Assembly: GCA_012513225.1 (NCBI GenBank)
Contig: JAAZCQ010000024.1
Location: forward strand, 1 to 64,000
Reading direction: 5' to 3'
DNA: 64,000 nt
Source: Erysipelotrichaceae bacterium
GTDB taxonomy: Bacteria > Bacillota_I > Bacilli_A > Erysipelotrichales > Erysipelotrichaceae
Shown: positions 44,730 to 53,177 of the stretch, piece by piece
How positions within the stretch are numbered: position 1 is the stretch's first letter
Layout: each line of letters begins with the position of its first letter
The notes under the pieces: generated by a model
Database searches by the model: none
The model's input: only the letters and a program-made list of their open reading frames with translations
Told to the model about the DNA's origin: nothing
Translations under genes and position numbers: made by a program

Positions 44730-45029
44730 TTAATCTAAATCATCTAATTGTTTTTTTAGCAACTCTACTACTTTTAAATTAGCTTTAATAGAATCTACAA
44801 TTATATCAACTTGTGTCATTGATTCATTATTTTCTAGATTGTTATAATATGCTTTTCCAAGTTTTGTGTAATTTTGTCTTATTTTTCTTTCATGATTTCC
44901 TATTTGTGATTTTATATCTAATTTTTTTGATTCTTTATCAATTTTTTCGCCTAATTTATTTAGATTTTTTTCTACATCTTTTACAACATCACTAACTACA
45001 TCTTCTAAATCTTTAAATATATCACTCAT
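44730..45029 (-). CDS. Small coiled-coil protein
   Basis: A 99-residue, highly charged, predicted helical protein rich in Lys, Asp and Glu, without Cys, membrane segment or known motif. Heptad-like patterning spans most of its length. ATG 45029 overlaps the tetR stop by 8 bases and is served by AAGGAG. As the only gene co-transcribed with tetR, it may be its target or effector, but its function is unknown. Confidence 0.68.
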   Translation of the reverse strand: MSDIFKDLEDVVSDVVKDVEKNLNKLGEKIDKESKKLDIKSQIGNHERKIRQNYTKLGKAYYNNLENNESMTQVDIIVDSIKANLKVVELLKKQLDDLD

Positions 45030-45591
45030 CTTCATTCTCCTTCTTTAGTACATTAGAAATAATTTCTTTTATTTGTTCCATATCATCTAAACCTTGTTCA
45101 ATTAAATCACTTATCCCTGCAACAATTACTTTTGCATAATATTCAGGACTTTTTATGTTTAATTTTTCATCTTCAATTCCTTTATTTATAATCTTTGTAA
45201 GTTCTTCACTCGCTGTTTTTTTAGTTTCTTCAAGAGTTTTTGTTGTAATCTGAATTATATCCTTTGAGTTTTCTTCATTACCCCATTTTTTCCAAATATC
45301 TTTAAATCCACTACTACATGTTTCAACAAAATCATCAAGTTGTTTCTCAAAATCAGCTTCTTCTATATTATCTTCAAAATATCTTTTAAAATCTTTATTA
45401 TATTTTTTTACTATTTCATCAATAACATCATCTTTTGATTTAAAGTAATAATAGAATAACCCTTGGGCAACATTTAATTCTTTTACTATTGCGCTTACTG
45501 CTGTTTTACCTATACCATTTTCTGAAAATAGTTTTTCAGCAACTTCAACTATTTCACTTTTTCTTTCTTCACTATCCTTAGTTACACGCAT
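45022..45591 (-). CDS. TetR-family transcriptional regulator
   Basis: A 189-residue repressor-type protein. The helix-turn-helix occupies about residues 10-55 (RKSEIVEVAEKLFSENGIGKT, SAIVKELNVAQGLFYYYFKSKDD), the standard TetR layout. The C-terminal ligand-binding half is helical and diverse, so the ligand is unknown. AGGAGG fits ATG 45591. A consensus promoter with a repeated TGAC operator upstream suggests autoregulation and possibly control of the divergent methyltransferase gene. Confidence 0.93.
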   Translation of the reverse strand: MRVTKDSEERKSEIVEVAEKLFSENGIGKTAVSAIVKELNVAQGLFYYYFKSKDDVIDEIVKKYNKDFKRYFEDNIEEADFEKQLDDFVETCSSGFKDIWKKWGNEENSKDIIQITTKTLEETKKTASEELTKIINKGIEDEKLNIKSPEYYAKVIVAGISDLIEQGLDDMEQIKEIISNVLKKENEDE

Positions 45592-45609
45592 ATATTACCT
45601 CCTGAAATT

Positions 45610-45638
45610 AATATATCAAATGACTGACTGACTGTCAA
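45610..45638 (-). promoter_or_regulatory. tetR promoter with TetR-type operator
   Basis: On the minus strand TTGACA (45638-45633) and TATATT (45615-45610) are separated by 17 bases. The spacer and -35 hold TGACTGACTGACTGTCA (45621-45637), which contains the dyad TGAC-N5-GTCA, the usual form of TetR-family operators. Confidence 0.72.
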
Positions 45639-45650
45639 TCATATATTATT

Positions 45651-45680
45651 TTGTTAATTTTATTTTTTTTAAGTTATTAT
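45651..45680 (+). promoter_or_regulatory. Promoter of the rRNA methyltransferase gene, leaderless geometry
   Basis: TTGTTA (45651-45656), 18 bases, then TATTAT (45675-45680), which ends 6 bases before ATG 45687. No ribosome site exists between. Confidence 0.55.
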
Positions 45681-45686
45681 ATTAGT

Positions 45687-46463
45687 ATGATATTATTATG
45701 TCCTATATGTAAAAAAGAATTATTACTTTACTCTAAATCTTATAAATGTTTAAATAATCATAATTTTGATTTGTCAAAATATGGATATCTTAATTTAAGC
45801 TTAAATAAGTTTAAATCTGGAGATAATAAAGAAATGATTAAATCAAGAACTTTATTTCTTGAAGGTAATTATTACTTACCTTTAAAAAACAAATTAAATG
45901 AAATTATACAATCTTTTAATTTAAACTCTTTACTTGATTTAGCTTGTGGAGAAGGCTATTACACAAAATCATTTAATATAAAAGAGAAATATGGAATAGA
46001 TTTATCAAAAGAAGGAATAATTCATGCAAGTAAAAATGATAAGTCTACAAAATATATTATTTCTTCAATATTTGATTTACCATTTTTAAATAATTCTTTT
46101 GATATTATAACTACTATATTTGCACCTATTTCTGACTTAGAAATTCAAAGAGTTTTAAAAAAGAATGGATTTTTTATTTTAGTTACTCCAGGAGAAAAAC
46201 ATCTTTTTGAATTAAAAGAAATAATATATGATGATATTTATTTAAATCCTGAAACAAATATAGATATTAATGGCTTAAGATTAATTAAACAAGAAAAACT
46301 AGAATTTAATTTTACATTAAATTCTAATGAGCTTATTAAAAGCCTTTTTACAATGACACCTTATTACTATAAAACAAGTAAAAAAGATGCTTCTAAATTA
46401 GATAGCATTGATTATTTATCAATACAAGCATCTTTTATAATACAAATATTTAAACATATTTAA
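45687..46463 (+). CDS. rlmA: 23S rRNA (guanine-N1)-methyltransferase, RlmA family
   Basis: A 258-residue SAM enzyme that methylates a guanine in the hairpin 35 loop of 23S rRNA (G745 or G748), a macrolide/tylosin-contact site. The N-terminal zinc knuckle is Cys5, Cys8, Cys21 and His25, the same layout as in characterised RlmA proteins. The SAM motif I is LLDLACGEGYYT near 85. I start at ATG 45687 because the zinc knuckle begins immediately after; the frame opens at 45651 but that lies in the promoter. The last 4 bases overlap nadD on the other strand. Confidence 0.86.
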   Translation: MILLCPICKKELLLYSKSYKCLNNHNFDLSKYGYLNLSLNKFKSGDNKEMIKSRTLFLEGNYYLPLKNKLNEIIQSFNLNSLLDLACGEGYYTKSFNIKEKYGIDLSKEGIIHASKNDKSTKYIISSIFDLPFLNNSFDIITTIFAPISDLEIQRVLKKNGFFILVTPGEKHLFELKEIIYDDIYLNPETNIDINGLRLIKQEKLEFNFTLNSNELIKSLFTMTPYYYKTSKKDASKLDSIDYLSIQASFIIQIFKHI

Positions 46464-47035
46464 ATATATAATTTATTTTTTAAAATATATTCTAATACTT
46501 CAGGCTCAACCAAATCACTATATCTTAATCTTTTTAAATCATTTCTAATCTTAGTAGAAGAAATATCTTGAGGATGAATATTAGTAAAAACTATATTATC
46601 TAAATATTCTTGAAATTCATCTTGTAAATATTGAATATCTATATCATCTCTATCTACAACTAATAATTGATAAGTTTTAAGAATATATTCATAATTTCTC
46701 CAATTCTTAAAATTTTTTAAATTATCAAATCCTAGCACAAAAGATATGATTGAATTTGGATAAATTTTTTTAAAATGATCTAGAGTTTGATATGTATATT
46801 TTAATTCACCGTGAAGTTCATAATCACTTTCCTCAAGTCTTTCATCATACTCACAATAAATTTTAAGCATATTTAATCTATGCTTATTTTCAATTAAGTT
46901 TTCTTTGTTATATTTACTTCCAGTAGGAACAAATATAACTTTATCTACATATTTGTTATTTACAAGACTTAGTGCAATTTGTTTATGCATAATATGAGGT
47001 GGATTAAAACTCCCTCCAAAAATAGCTATTTTCAT
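46460..47035 (-). CDS. nadD: Nicotinate-nucleotide adenylyltransferase
   Basis: A 191-residue nucleotidyltransferase that makes deamido-NAD from nicotinate mononucleotide and ATP. The HxGH-type motif appears as GGSFNPPHIMHKQ near residue 7-19 (HIMH in place of the usual HxGH), and the C-terminal ISSTKIRND near 158-166 is typical. It overlaps nadE by 4 bases (ATGA) and is the last gene of the NAD operon. Confidence 0.93.
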   Translation of the reverse strand: MKIAIFGGSFNPPHIMHKQIALSLVNNKYVDKVIFVPTGSKYNKENLIENKHRLNMLKIYCEYDERLEESDYELHGELKYTYQTLDHFKKIYPNSIISFVLGFDNLKNFKNWRNYEYILKTYQLLVVDRDDIDIQYLQDEFQEYLDNIVFTNIHPQDISSTKIRNDLKRLRYSDLVEPEVLEYILKNKLYI

Positions 47036-48948
47036 AATTTTATATTTTCCAAGTCCTTAATCCAAATATTACTTGAAGCATCAGAAGGCATTTTTAAATC
47101 CCCTCTAGGAGAAAGAGAAACACTTCCTACCTTAACTCCATCTGGCATGCAACTTCTTTTAAATTGTTGAGAAAAGAATCTGCGTATAAAGACATTTAAC
47201 CATTTTAATATTTCTGCATCACTATATTCATCACTAAAGGTTACTTTAGCAATTTCAAATATTTTACTTGGCTTAAATTTATTTCTTAAAAAATGATATA
47301 AAAAGAAATCATGAAGGATATATGGACCAACCTTATCCTCAGTTTTTTGTATAATGTCTCCTTTTTCATCTGGAGGTAATAATTCAGGAGAAATAGGTGT
47401 ATCTAAGATATCTTTTAATACTTCATAACTATTTTTATCATTATCTTTTACATATGCAACCAAATGTCTTACAAGTGTTTTAGGAATAGATGTATTTACT
47501 GCATACATACTCATATGATCACCATTATATGTGCACCATCCAAGTGCTAATTCACTTAAATCACCAGTTCCTATTACAAGTGCATTTTCTTTATTTGCAA
47601 TATCCATTAATATCTGAGTTCTCTCCCTAGCTTGTACATTTTCATAGGTCACATCAAAAATGCTAGGGTCATGATTTATATCTTTAAAATGAATTAAACA
47701 TGATTCTTTAATATCAATCTCTTTAAGAGTAACTCCATAAGCTTTCGCAAGTTTATAGGCATTATTATAAGTTCTACTAGTAGTTCCAAAGCCAGGCATT
47801 GTTATTGCGATAATATTTGAATTATCAATATTTAATTTTTCATTAGCTTTTATTATTACTAAAAAAGCTAACGTAGAATCTAATCCACCAGATAATCCAA
47901 TTACAGTCTTTTTTATATTTGTATGCTTCATACGCTTTGCAAGAGCACTACTTTGTATATTTAATATTTCTTCACATCTTTGAGCCCTTTTATTCTCATC
48001 TTTTACTACAAAAGGTGTTTTTTTATATTTTCTTGAAAGTGTTTGATTCTTATTTGAAATATTAACATCTATATAACGATATTCTTCATAATCAATTTTC
48101 AAATAATTTGTATCCATTAATCTATCACTATTTAATTTTTCAATATCAATATCTGTATAAATTAATTGTTCATTAAAGCTAAATCTTTCACCCTCTTTAA
48201 TTAATCTTCCATTTTCATAAATTATAATTGAGCCTCCAAAAACTAAATCTGTGCTACTTTCATTTATATTACTAGATGTATATATATAAGCACTCTTTGT
48301 TTTTATAGATTGAACCTTAATTAAATCATGCATATATTGATGCTTAGACACTAATTCATTACTTGCAGATAAATTGAAAATAATGTTTGCACCATTACTA
48401 CAATGTTTACTACTTATAGGGTTTATTCCCCATAAATCTTCACAAATTTCTATCCCAAAAATAATCTTTTCACTTTTAAAAAGAATATTATTTCCACATG
48501 GAACATTTTTATTAAATAATTCAAGAGTATTATTTTCTAAATCCTTACAACTATGAAACCATCTTTTTTCATTGAATTCATTATTATTTGGTATATATGT
48601 TTTAGGTATAACACCTAATACTTCTCCTTTATTTATTACAATTGCACAATTATATAATCCAGCTTCAATAACTAATGGTGCACCAATTATAAAAATAATA
48701 TCTTTATGATTTGAATATTCTACAAGTTCTTCAATACTATCTAAACTAGATTTTATTAGCGCATCTTGATAAAACATATCTGCACAAGTATATCCAGTTA
48801 TTGATAATTCACTAAAGCTTAAAATATCAACTTTTGATTCAACAGCTTTATCAATCATTTTAATTATTTCATTACAATTATATAAAGTGTCACAAACATT
48901 TAAAGAAGTATTGGCCCCAGCTACTCTAACATATCCAAATTTTTTCAT
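47032..48948 (-). CDS. nadE: Glutamine-dependent NAD synthetase
   Basis: A 638-residue two-domain enzyme. The N-terminal glutaminase (about 1-270) has the nitrilase triad in FSELSITGY (Glu), IPKTYIPN (Lys) and GIEICEDLWG (Cys). The C-terminal synthetase (about 310-638) has the ATP P-loop GLSGGLDSTLAF. It amidates deamido-NAD with glutamine nitrogen. ATG 48948 lies 4 bases after the pncB stop, with GAGGG upstream; the open frame reaches 48963. Confidence 0.95.
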   Translation of the reverse strand: MKKFGYVRVAGANTSLNVCDTLYNCNEIIKMIDKAVESKVDILSFSELSITGYTCADMFYQDALIKSSLDSIEELVEYSNHKDIIFIIGAPLVIEAGLYNCAIVINKGEVLGVIPKTYIPNNNEFNEKRWFHSCKDLENNTLELFNKNVPCGNNILFKSEKIIFGIEICEDLWGINPISSKHCSNGANIIFNLSASNELVSKHQYMHDLIKVQSIKTKSAYIYTSSNINESSTDLVFGGSIIIYENGRLIKEGERFSFNEQLIYTDIDIEKLNSDRLMDTNYLKIDYEEYRYIDVNISNKNQTLSRKYKKTPFVVKDENKRAQRCEEILNIQSSALAKRMKHTNIKKTVIGLSGGLDSTLAFLVIIKANEKLNIDNSNIIAITMPGFGTTSRTYNNAYKLAKAYGVTLKEIDIKESCLIHFKDINHDPSIFDVTYENVQARERTQILMDIANKENALVIGTGDLSELALGWCTYNGDHMSMYAVNTSIPKTLVRHLVAYVKDNDKNSYEVLKDILDTPISPELLPPDEKGDIIQKTEDKVGPYILHDFFLYHFLRNKFKPSKIFEIAKVTFSDEYSDAEILKWLNVFIRRFFSQQFKRSCMPDGVKVGSVSLSPRGDLKMPSDASSNIWIKDLENIKL

Positions 48949-48952
48949 ATTA

Positions 48953-50392
48953 TTATCCCTCAAACTGTTTTTTATGTTCTAATATTAAATCTTTCTTTAA
49001 ATCTATTAATCTTTGAGTTTGATCCACATAATATTTATGTGGATATTCTAAACGTTTTACTTCAGGGTACATACTAGCCATTTGAGAATTACAATATTTT
49101 TGTTTTTCTCTTATATCAGGATCCTCATATACTAATTTCCCATTTATAAATAACGGAACTTGTAATTCTTTAAAAGTATAATTTGTAATTGTTGTCGTAT
49201 TAAATTCATTTAAAGGGTCTATTAAAGTAAATTCTTCACTTGGTATAACCTCATCATGTAAAGCCATAACATCACCAAGGGCATATCCTGTTTCTTTATC
49301 ATAAAATCTATATAACTTTTTATAGCCAGGATTTACAATTTTTAAAGCTTCATTACTTATTTTTATTCTAGGTACTATTTCTTGATTTTCTTCTATAGCT
49401 ACTAGCTTATACACAACTCCTACTCTAGCTTTTGGTGCAACAATATTATCTCCTGCACCAACTGAATCAAACTTAGCATTTTGAACTAATAAAGAAGTTA
49501 AAGTATAAGGATCAATTGAATTAGATAATACAATTTTTGTATCTTCCATTCCTTCTTCATCCAGTATTTTTCTAACCTGTTTAGATAAGTAAGATAAATC
49601 CCCACTATCAATTCTAACTGATTTTAATCTATATCCATTTGGTATTAAAAAATCTTTTGTAACCTTAATAGAATTTACGATACCACTTTTAATTGTGTCA
49701 TATGTATCTATTAAAAAGTTTGCATCATCAGGAAAAGACTTTGCATATTTCATAAATGCGTCATATTCTTCATCTTCAGCAGAAATCATTGAATGCGCCA
49801 TAGTTCCCATAACTGGAATATCATAGATTTTACCTGCCATTACATTAGATGTACCAACACATCCTGCTATAAAAGCACATTTACTAGCCAAAACTGCAGC
49901 CTCTGGTCCATCTGCACGTCTAGCCCCAAATTCCATTATCGGTTTTCCATTAGAAGCTTCTACTAATCTTCTTGCAGCAGTAGTATATTTTATACAACTA
50001 TTTAAATAAGATAATATTGTAGTTTCTATAATCTGTGCTTCTATTAAACTCGCTCTAACAGTAATTAATATTTCATTACCAAACACTACAGTTCCATCTG
50101 GAACAATCCATACATCTCCATTAAATTTAAATTTACTTAAATAATCTAAAAAATCTTCAGTAAACTTGTTTGTACTTCTTAAATATTCAATATCATCATT
50201 ATCAAAATTAATATTTTGAATATAATCTATTATATTATCTACACCAGACATTATTGCATATCCACTCTCAAGAGGAAGAACCCTAAAAAAACCATCAAAA
50301 TACACTATTTTATCAAATGCTTTATCGTCAAAATAAGTTTGAGCCATAGTTATTTCATATAAATCAGTCATCATCGTTTTATTTAATTTCAT
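48953..50392 (-). CDS. pncB: Nicotinate phosphoribosyltransferase
   Basis: A 479-residue enzyme that joins nicotinate and PRPP into nicotinate mononucleotide. Start MTDLYEITMAQTYF, the FGARRADGPEAA block near 155, the substrate motif VRIDSGDL near 255, and GAGDNIVAPKARVGVVYKL near 315 match the family. It begins 3 bases after the malic enzyme stop. With nadE and nadD it gives a complete route from nicotinate to NAD. Confidence 0.95.
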   Translation of the reverse strand: MKLNKTMMTDLYEITMAQTYFDDKAFDKIVYFDGFFRVLPLESGYAIMSGVDNIIDYIQNINFDNDDIEYLRSTNKFTEDFLDYLSKFKFNGDVWIVPDGTVVFGNEILITVRASLIEAQIIETTILSYLNSCIKYTTAARRLVEASNGKPIMEFGARRADGPEAAVLASKCAFIAGCVGTSNVMAGKIYDIPVMGTMAHSMISAEDEEYDAFMKYAKSFPDDANFLIDTYDTIKSGIVNSIKVTKDFLIPNGYRLKSVRIDSGDLSYLSKQVRKILDEEGMEDTKIVLSNSIDPYTLTSLLVQNAKFDSVGAGDNIVAPKARVGVVYKLVAIEENQEIVPRIKISNEALKIVNPGYKKLYRFYDKETGYALGDVMALHDEVIPSEEFTLIDPLNEFNTTTITNYTFKELQVPLFINGKLVYEDPDIREKQKYCNSQMASMYPEVKRLEYPHKYYVDQTQRLIDLKKDLILEHKKQFEG

Positions 50393-50395
50393 ACT

Positions 50396-51574
50396 TTACC
50401 CCCTAATATTCCCAGATTTTATACACGCTTTTTTAACTGCTTCACTTACATATTTAACAACTCTTTCATCAAATGGTGATACAACTACATATTCTGGATT
50501 TAACTTCTCATCGCTAATTAAATTTGCCAATGCTATACTTGCTGCAATTTTCGCATTATCATCAATCTTTGTAGCCTTAGCATCTAATGCTCCCCTAAAT
50601 ATTCCAGGAAAAGCTAGTAAATTATTAACTTGGTTAAAACTATCACTTCTCCCTGTACCCACAATATATGCTCCAGCACTTTTAGCATCTTCATAAGATA
50701 TTTCAGGTTCAGGATTAGCCATCGCAAGAACAATGTTTTTTTCATTCATAGAACTAACCATTTCTTTACTAACTAAATTTTTAACACTTACTCCAATAAA
50801 TATATCTGCATTTACCATTGCTTCTTCAATACTATTATAATCTTTGTTATCTAAATTTACATAATTTAACAATTCTTTTTTATACTTATCATAACTTTGC
50901 ATGTTTTGTTTTGAAACAAAACCATTTTTGTCAAATGCATAAATATTTTTAAAACCGTAATTATGTATCATTTTTATAATTGCACTTCCTGCAGCACCAG
51001 TACCACTTATTACAACCTTACATTCTTCAGGCTTTTTTGATATAAGCTTCACACTATTTATTAAAGTTGCCAGTACCACTATTGCAGTACCTTGTTGATC
51101 ATCATGAAATACTGGAATATCCATTTCTTCCACTAATTTTCTTTCAATTTCTATACATCTTGGAGCACTTATATCTTCAAGATTAATTCCACCTAAATTA
51201 GGCTCTAAAGCCTTACAAATCGAAACAATTTCGTTAACATCATTTGTATTTAAGCATAATGGAATTGCATCTATATCCGCAAATTTCTTCATTAATACAG
51301 CTTTGCCTTCCATTACAGGTAAAGCAGCACTAGGACCAATATTTCCCAATCCTAAAACAGCGCTACCATCACTAATTATACCTACTGTATTCCCTTTATT
51401 TGTATAAACATATGCATTTTCTTTATCATCATCAATCTTTAAACAACATGCCGCAACTCCAGGGGTATAAGCCAAAGCTAAATCTTCTTTTGTATCACAA
51501 GGAACTTTAACACTAATTTCTAATTTACCTTGATGTTCTTTATGAAGCTCAAGTGACTTTTCATATACATCCAT
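50396..51574 (-). CDS. NAD(P)-dependent malic enzyme
   Basis: A 392-residue enzyme that oxidatively decarboxylates malate to pyruvate. The malate-binding YTPGVAACC near 33, the metal-binding NLEDISAP and PVFHDDQQGTAIV near 140-152, and the Rossmann GTGAAGSAI near 187 are clear. The short length matches the bacterial, PTA-free class. GAGGG precedes ATG 51574. Sharing an operon with NAD salvage genes may tie cofactor supply to pyruvate and NAD(P)H production. Confidence 0.94.
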   Translation of the reverse strand: MDVYEKSLELHKEHQGKLEISVKVPCDTKEDLALAYTPGVAACCLKIDDDKENAYVYTNKGNTVGIISDGSAVLGLGNIGPSAALPVMEGKAVLMKKFADIDAIPLCLNTNDVNEIVSICKALEPNLGGINLEDISAPRCIEIERKLVEEMDIPVFHDDQQGTAIVVLATLINSVKLISKKPEECKVVISGTGAAGSAIIKMIHNYGFKNIYAFDKNGFVSKQNMQSYDKYKKELLNYVNLDNKDYNSIEEAMVNADIFIGVSVKNLVSKEMVSSMNEKNIVLAMANPEPEISYEDAKSAGAYIVGTGRSDSFNQVNNLLAFPGIFRGALDAKATKIDDNAKIAASIALANLISDEKLNPEYVVVSPFDERVVKYVSEAVKKACIKSGNIRG

Positions 51575-51608
51575 TTATTCACCCTCTTTTTATAAATCTG
51601 CATTCAAA

Positions 51609-52025
51609 TTATTCTTCTTTTAAATATGTTTTTTCATCTACACACTCTATATTATTTTCTTTTAACATCCTTGTAAATATTCCATCACCTTCAATAATTG
51701 TATGAGTAAAAGTACCATCATAAATACCATTACATCCACAAGATGGACTATTAGCTTTTAATATTGCAAAATCCACACCATTTTCAATACATATTTCAAG
51801 TGCTTTTTGAGCTCCAAGATAAAATTCATTTGTAACATCAACATTATTAACTGTAATTACCCTATCGCTTATTATCTCGCAAGAATCCCTAGGAATACTT
51901 AATCCTCCCAATACTTCAGGACAAACACTAACTACATTATCTAACTCCAAAAGTTTTTCTTTTAAATTATTTTTCCCATCGTATTTACAATTTTCACCAA
52001 GTAAGCAAGCACTTATTACTATCAT
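51609..52025 (-). CDS. DUF523 family protein
   Basis: A 138-residue Cys-rich protein beginning VISACLLGENCKYDG, with VCPEVLGGLSIPRDSCEI near 34 and ILKANSPSCGC near 90. These Cys blocks define DUF523, a widespread family without established function that may hold a metal or iron-sulfur centre. It precedes the malic enzyme gene by 34 bases and may be the first gene of the NAD operon. AAGGA precedes ATG 52025. Confidence 0.88.
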   Translation of the reverse strand: MIVISACLLGENCKYDGKNNLKEKLLELDNVVSVCPEVLGGLSIPRDSCEIISDRVITVNNVDVTNEFYLGAQKALEICIENGVDFAILKANSPSCGCNGIYDGTFTHTIIEGDGIFTRMLKENNIECVDEKTYLKEE

Positions 52026-52101
52026 CTACATCATTCCTTCACTATCTTATTTTAACATTCTTTTCTTATAAGTCGTGATAAAATTGAATAAGGAGGTAAT
52101 A

Positions 52102-52611
52102 ATGATGTTTAAAGAAATAAAACCTGAACAACTTGATAGAAATATATTTGATTTAATTAAAAATAATTGGGGAGTACTTACTGTAGATTGTGACAATAAA
52201 ATTAATGCTATGACAGTAAGTTGGGTACAAATGGGACAGCTTTGGAATAAAGATGTTATTACTGTTTATGTTAGACCTCAAAGATATACATACAACCACA
52301 TAATAGAAAAAGAAGATTTTTCTCTAGCATTTTTTGATGGATACAAAAAAGAACTTGGTTATCTAGGGAAAGAATCAGGTAGAGATTTTGATAAATTAAA
52401 AAAATGTGGTTTTACAATATCAAAAGATGGAAGTACTCCATATATAAATGAAGCAAATATTATATTTATTATAAAAAAATTGTATTCAAACACTATTAAA
52501 AAAGACAATTTTATTGATAAATCAATTATTGACTATACATACCAAGAAGAAGATTTCCATATGGGATTTGTTGGAGAAATAGTAAAAATTTTAATAAAAA
52601 GCGATGACTAA
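52102..52611 (+). CDS. Flavin reductase-like (FMN-binding split barrel) protein
   Basis: A 169-residue protein that looks like the flavin reductase/split-barrel family: NWGVLTVDCDNKINAMTVSWVQMGQLWNKDVITVYVRP near 20-57 covers the FMN-binding strands. A conserved EIVKILIK ending follows. Reduction of free flavin or a bound role in electron transfer would be expected. AGGAGG stands 5 bases before ATG 52102 and 8 before ATG 52105, so either is possible. Its last 4 bases overlap the converging regulator gene. Confidence 0.82.
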   Translation: MMFKEIKPEQLDRNIFDLIKNNWGVLTVDCDNKINAMTVSWVQMGQLWNKDVITVYVRPQRYTYNHIIEKEDFSLAFFDGYKKELGYLGKESGRDFDKLKKCGFTISKDGSTPYINEANIIFIIKKLYSNTIKKDNFIDKSIIDYTYQEEDFHMGFVGEIVKILIKSDD

Positions 52612-52994
52612 TCATCACTTTTTTCATGTATGTAAACTAATGCAGAATCTCTATCTATAGAATCATAATCACTATTTACTATATACCTAAGCATTTCCTC
52701 TATAAATTCTTTCTGTAAACTACTGCATCTATTCAATAGTAAATCAATTTCTTTATCTACTATTGAATCATTCTCACTTTTCTTATAAGTGCTTCTTTTA
52801 TATCCAAGCAAACTATTATAGTCTACATCATATAAATCAGAAAATTTAAAAATTAAGTTTAAATCTGGCTCAGCTTGATCATTTTCGTATCTAGAAATAA
52901 CTTTTGCACTAACTCCACATATTTTACCAACTTGAGATTGTGTTAAACTCTTTTTTATTCTAAGTCTTCTAATATTTTCTCCAAATGAAATCAA
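52608..52994 (-). CDS. XRE-family helix-turn-helix regulator, TTG start
   Basis: A 128-residue regulator with an N-terminal Cro/C1-type helix-turn-helix (about residues 6-63: RRLRIKKSLTQSQVGKICGV, SAKVISRYENDQAEPDLN) and a short helical tail. The start is TTG 52994 with AGGAGA 8 bases upstream; no in-frame ATG lies closer. It is divergent from htpG, with about 180 bases between the two genes. Target genes are unknown. Confidence 0.85.
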   Translation of the reverse strand: MISFGENIRRLRIKKSLTQSQVGKICGVSAKVISRYENDQAEPDLNLIFKFSDLYDVDYNSLLGYKRSTYKKSENDSIVDKEIDLLLNRCSSLQKEFIEEMLRYIVNSDYDSIDRDSALVYIHEKSDD

Positions 52995-53107
52995 TAAAAA
53001 TCTCTCCTATATAAAATATAGACTTATTTTTAATTTAAATATTTCAATTCTCGATAATGTAGATTTTAATTGTAATATTCTCATTTATAGAGATTTATTT
53101 ATCAAAC

Positions 53108-53136
53108 TTGAATATTTTTTAACTTAGTGATATATT
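53108..53136 (+). promoter_or_regulatory. Sigma-A-type promoter of htpG
   Basis: TTGAAT (53108-53113), 17 bases, TATATT (53131-53136), with a predicted start near 53143, immediately overlapped by CIRCE. Confidence 0.72.
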
Positions 53137-53141
53137 ATATT

Positions 53142-53168
53142 TTAGCAGTCACTTGTTAAGAGTGCTAA
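53142..53168 (+). promoter_or_regulatory. CIRCE element (HrcA operator)
   Basis: TTAGCAGTC-N9-GAGTGCTAA differs from the consensus TTAGCACTC-N9-GAGTGCTAA at a single base, with the exact 9-base spacer. It spans the start of transcription and reaches the ribosome site of htpG. Confidence 0.85.
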
Positions 53169-53177
53169 GGAGGAACT

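Noticed and set aside
53079-53093. TCTC-N7-GAGA dyad between the XRE gene and htpG
   Set aside because: The arms are only 4 bases, so chance occurrence in this AT-rich gap is too likely to call an operator.
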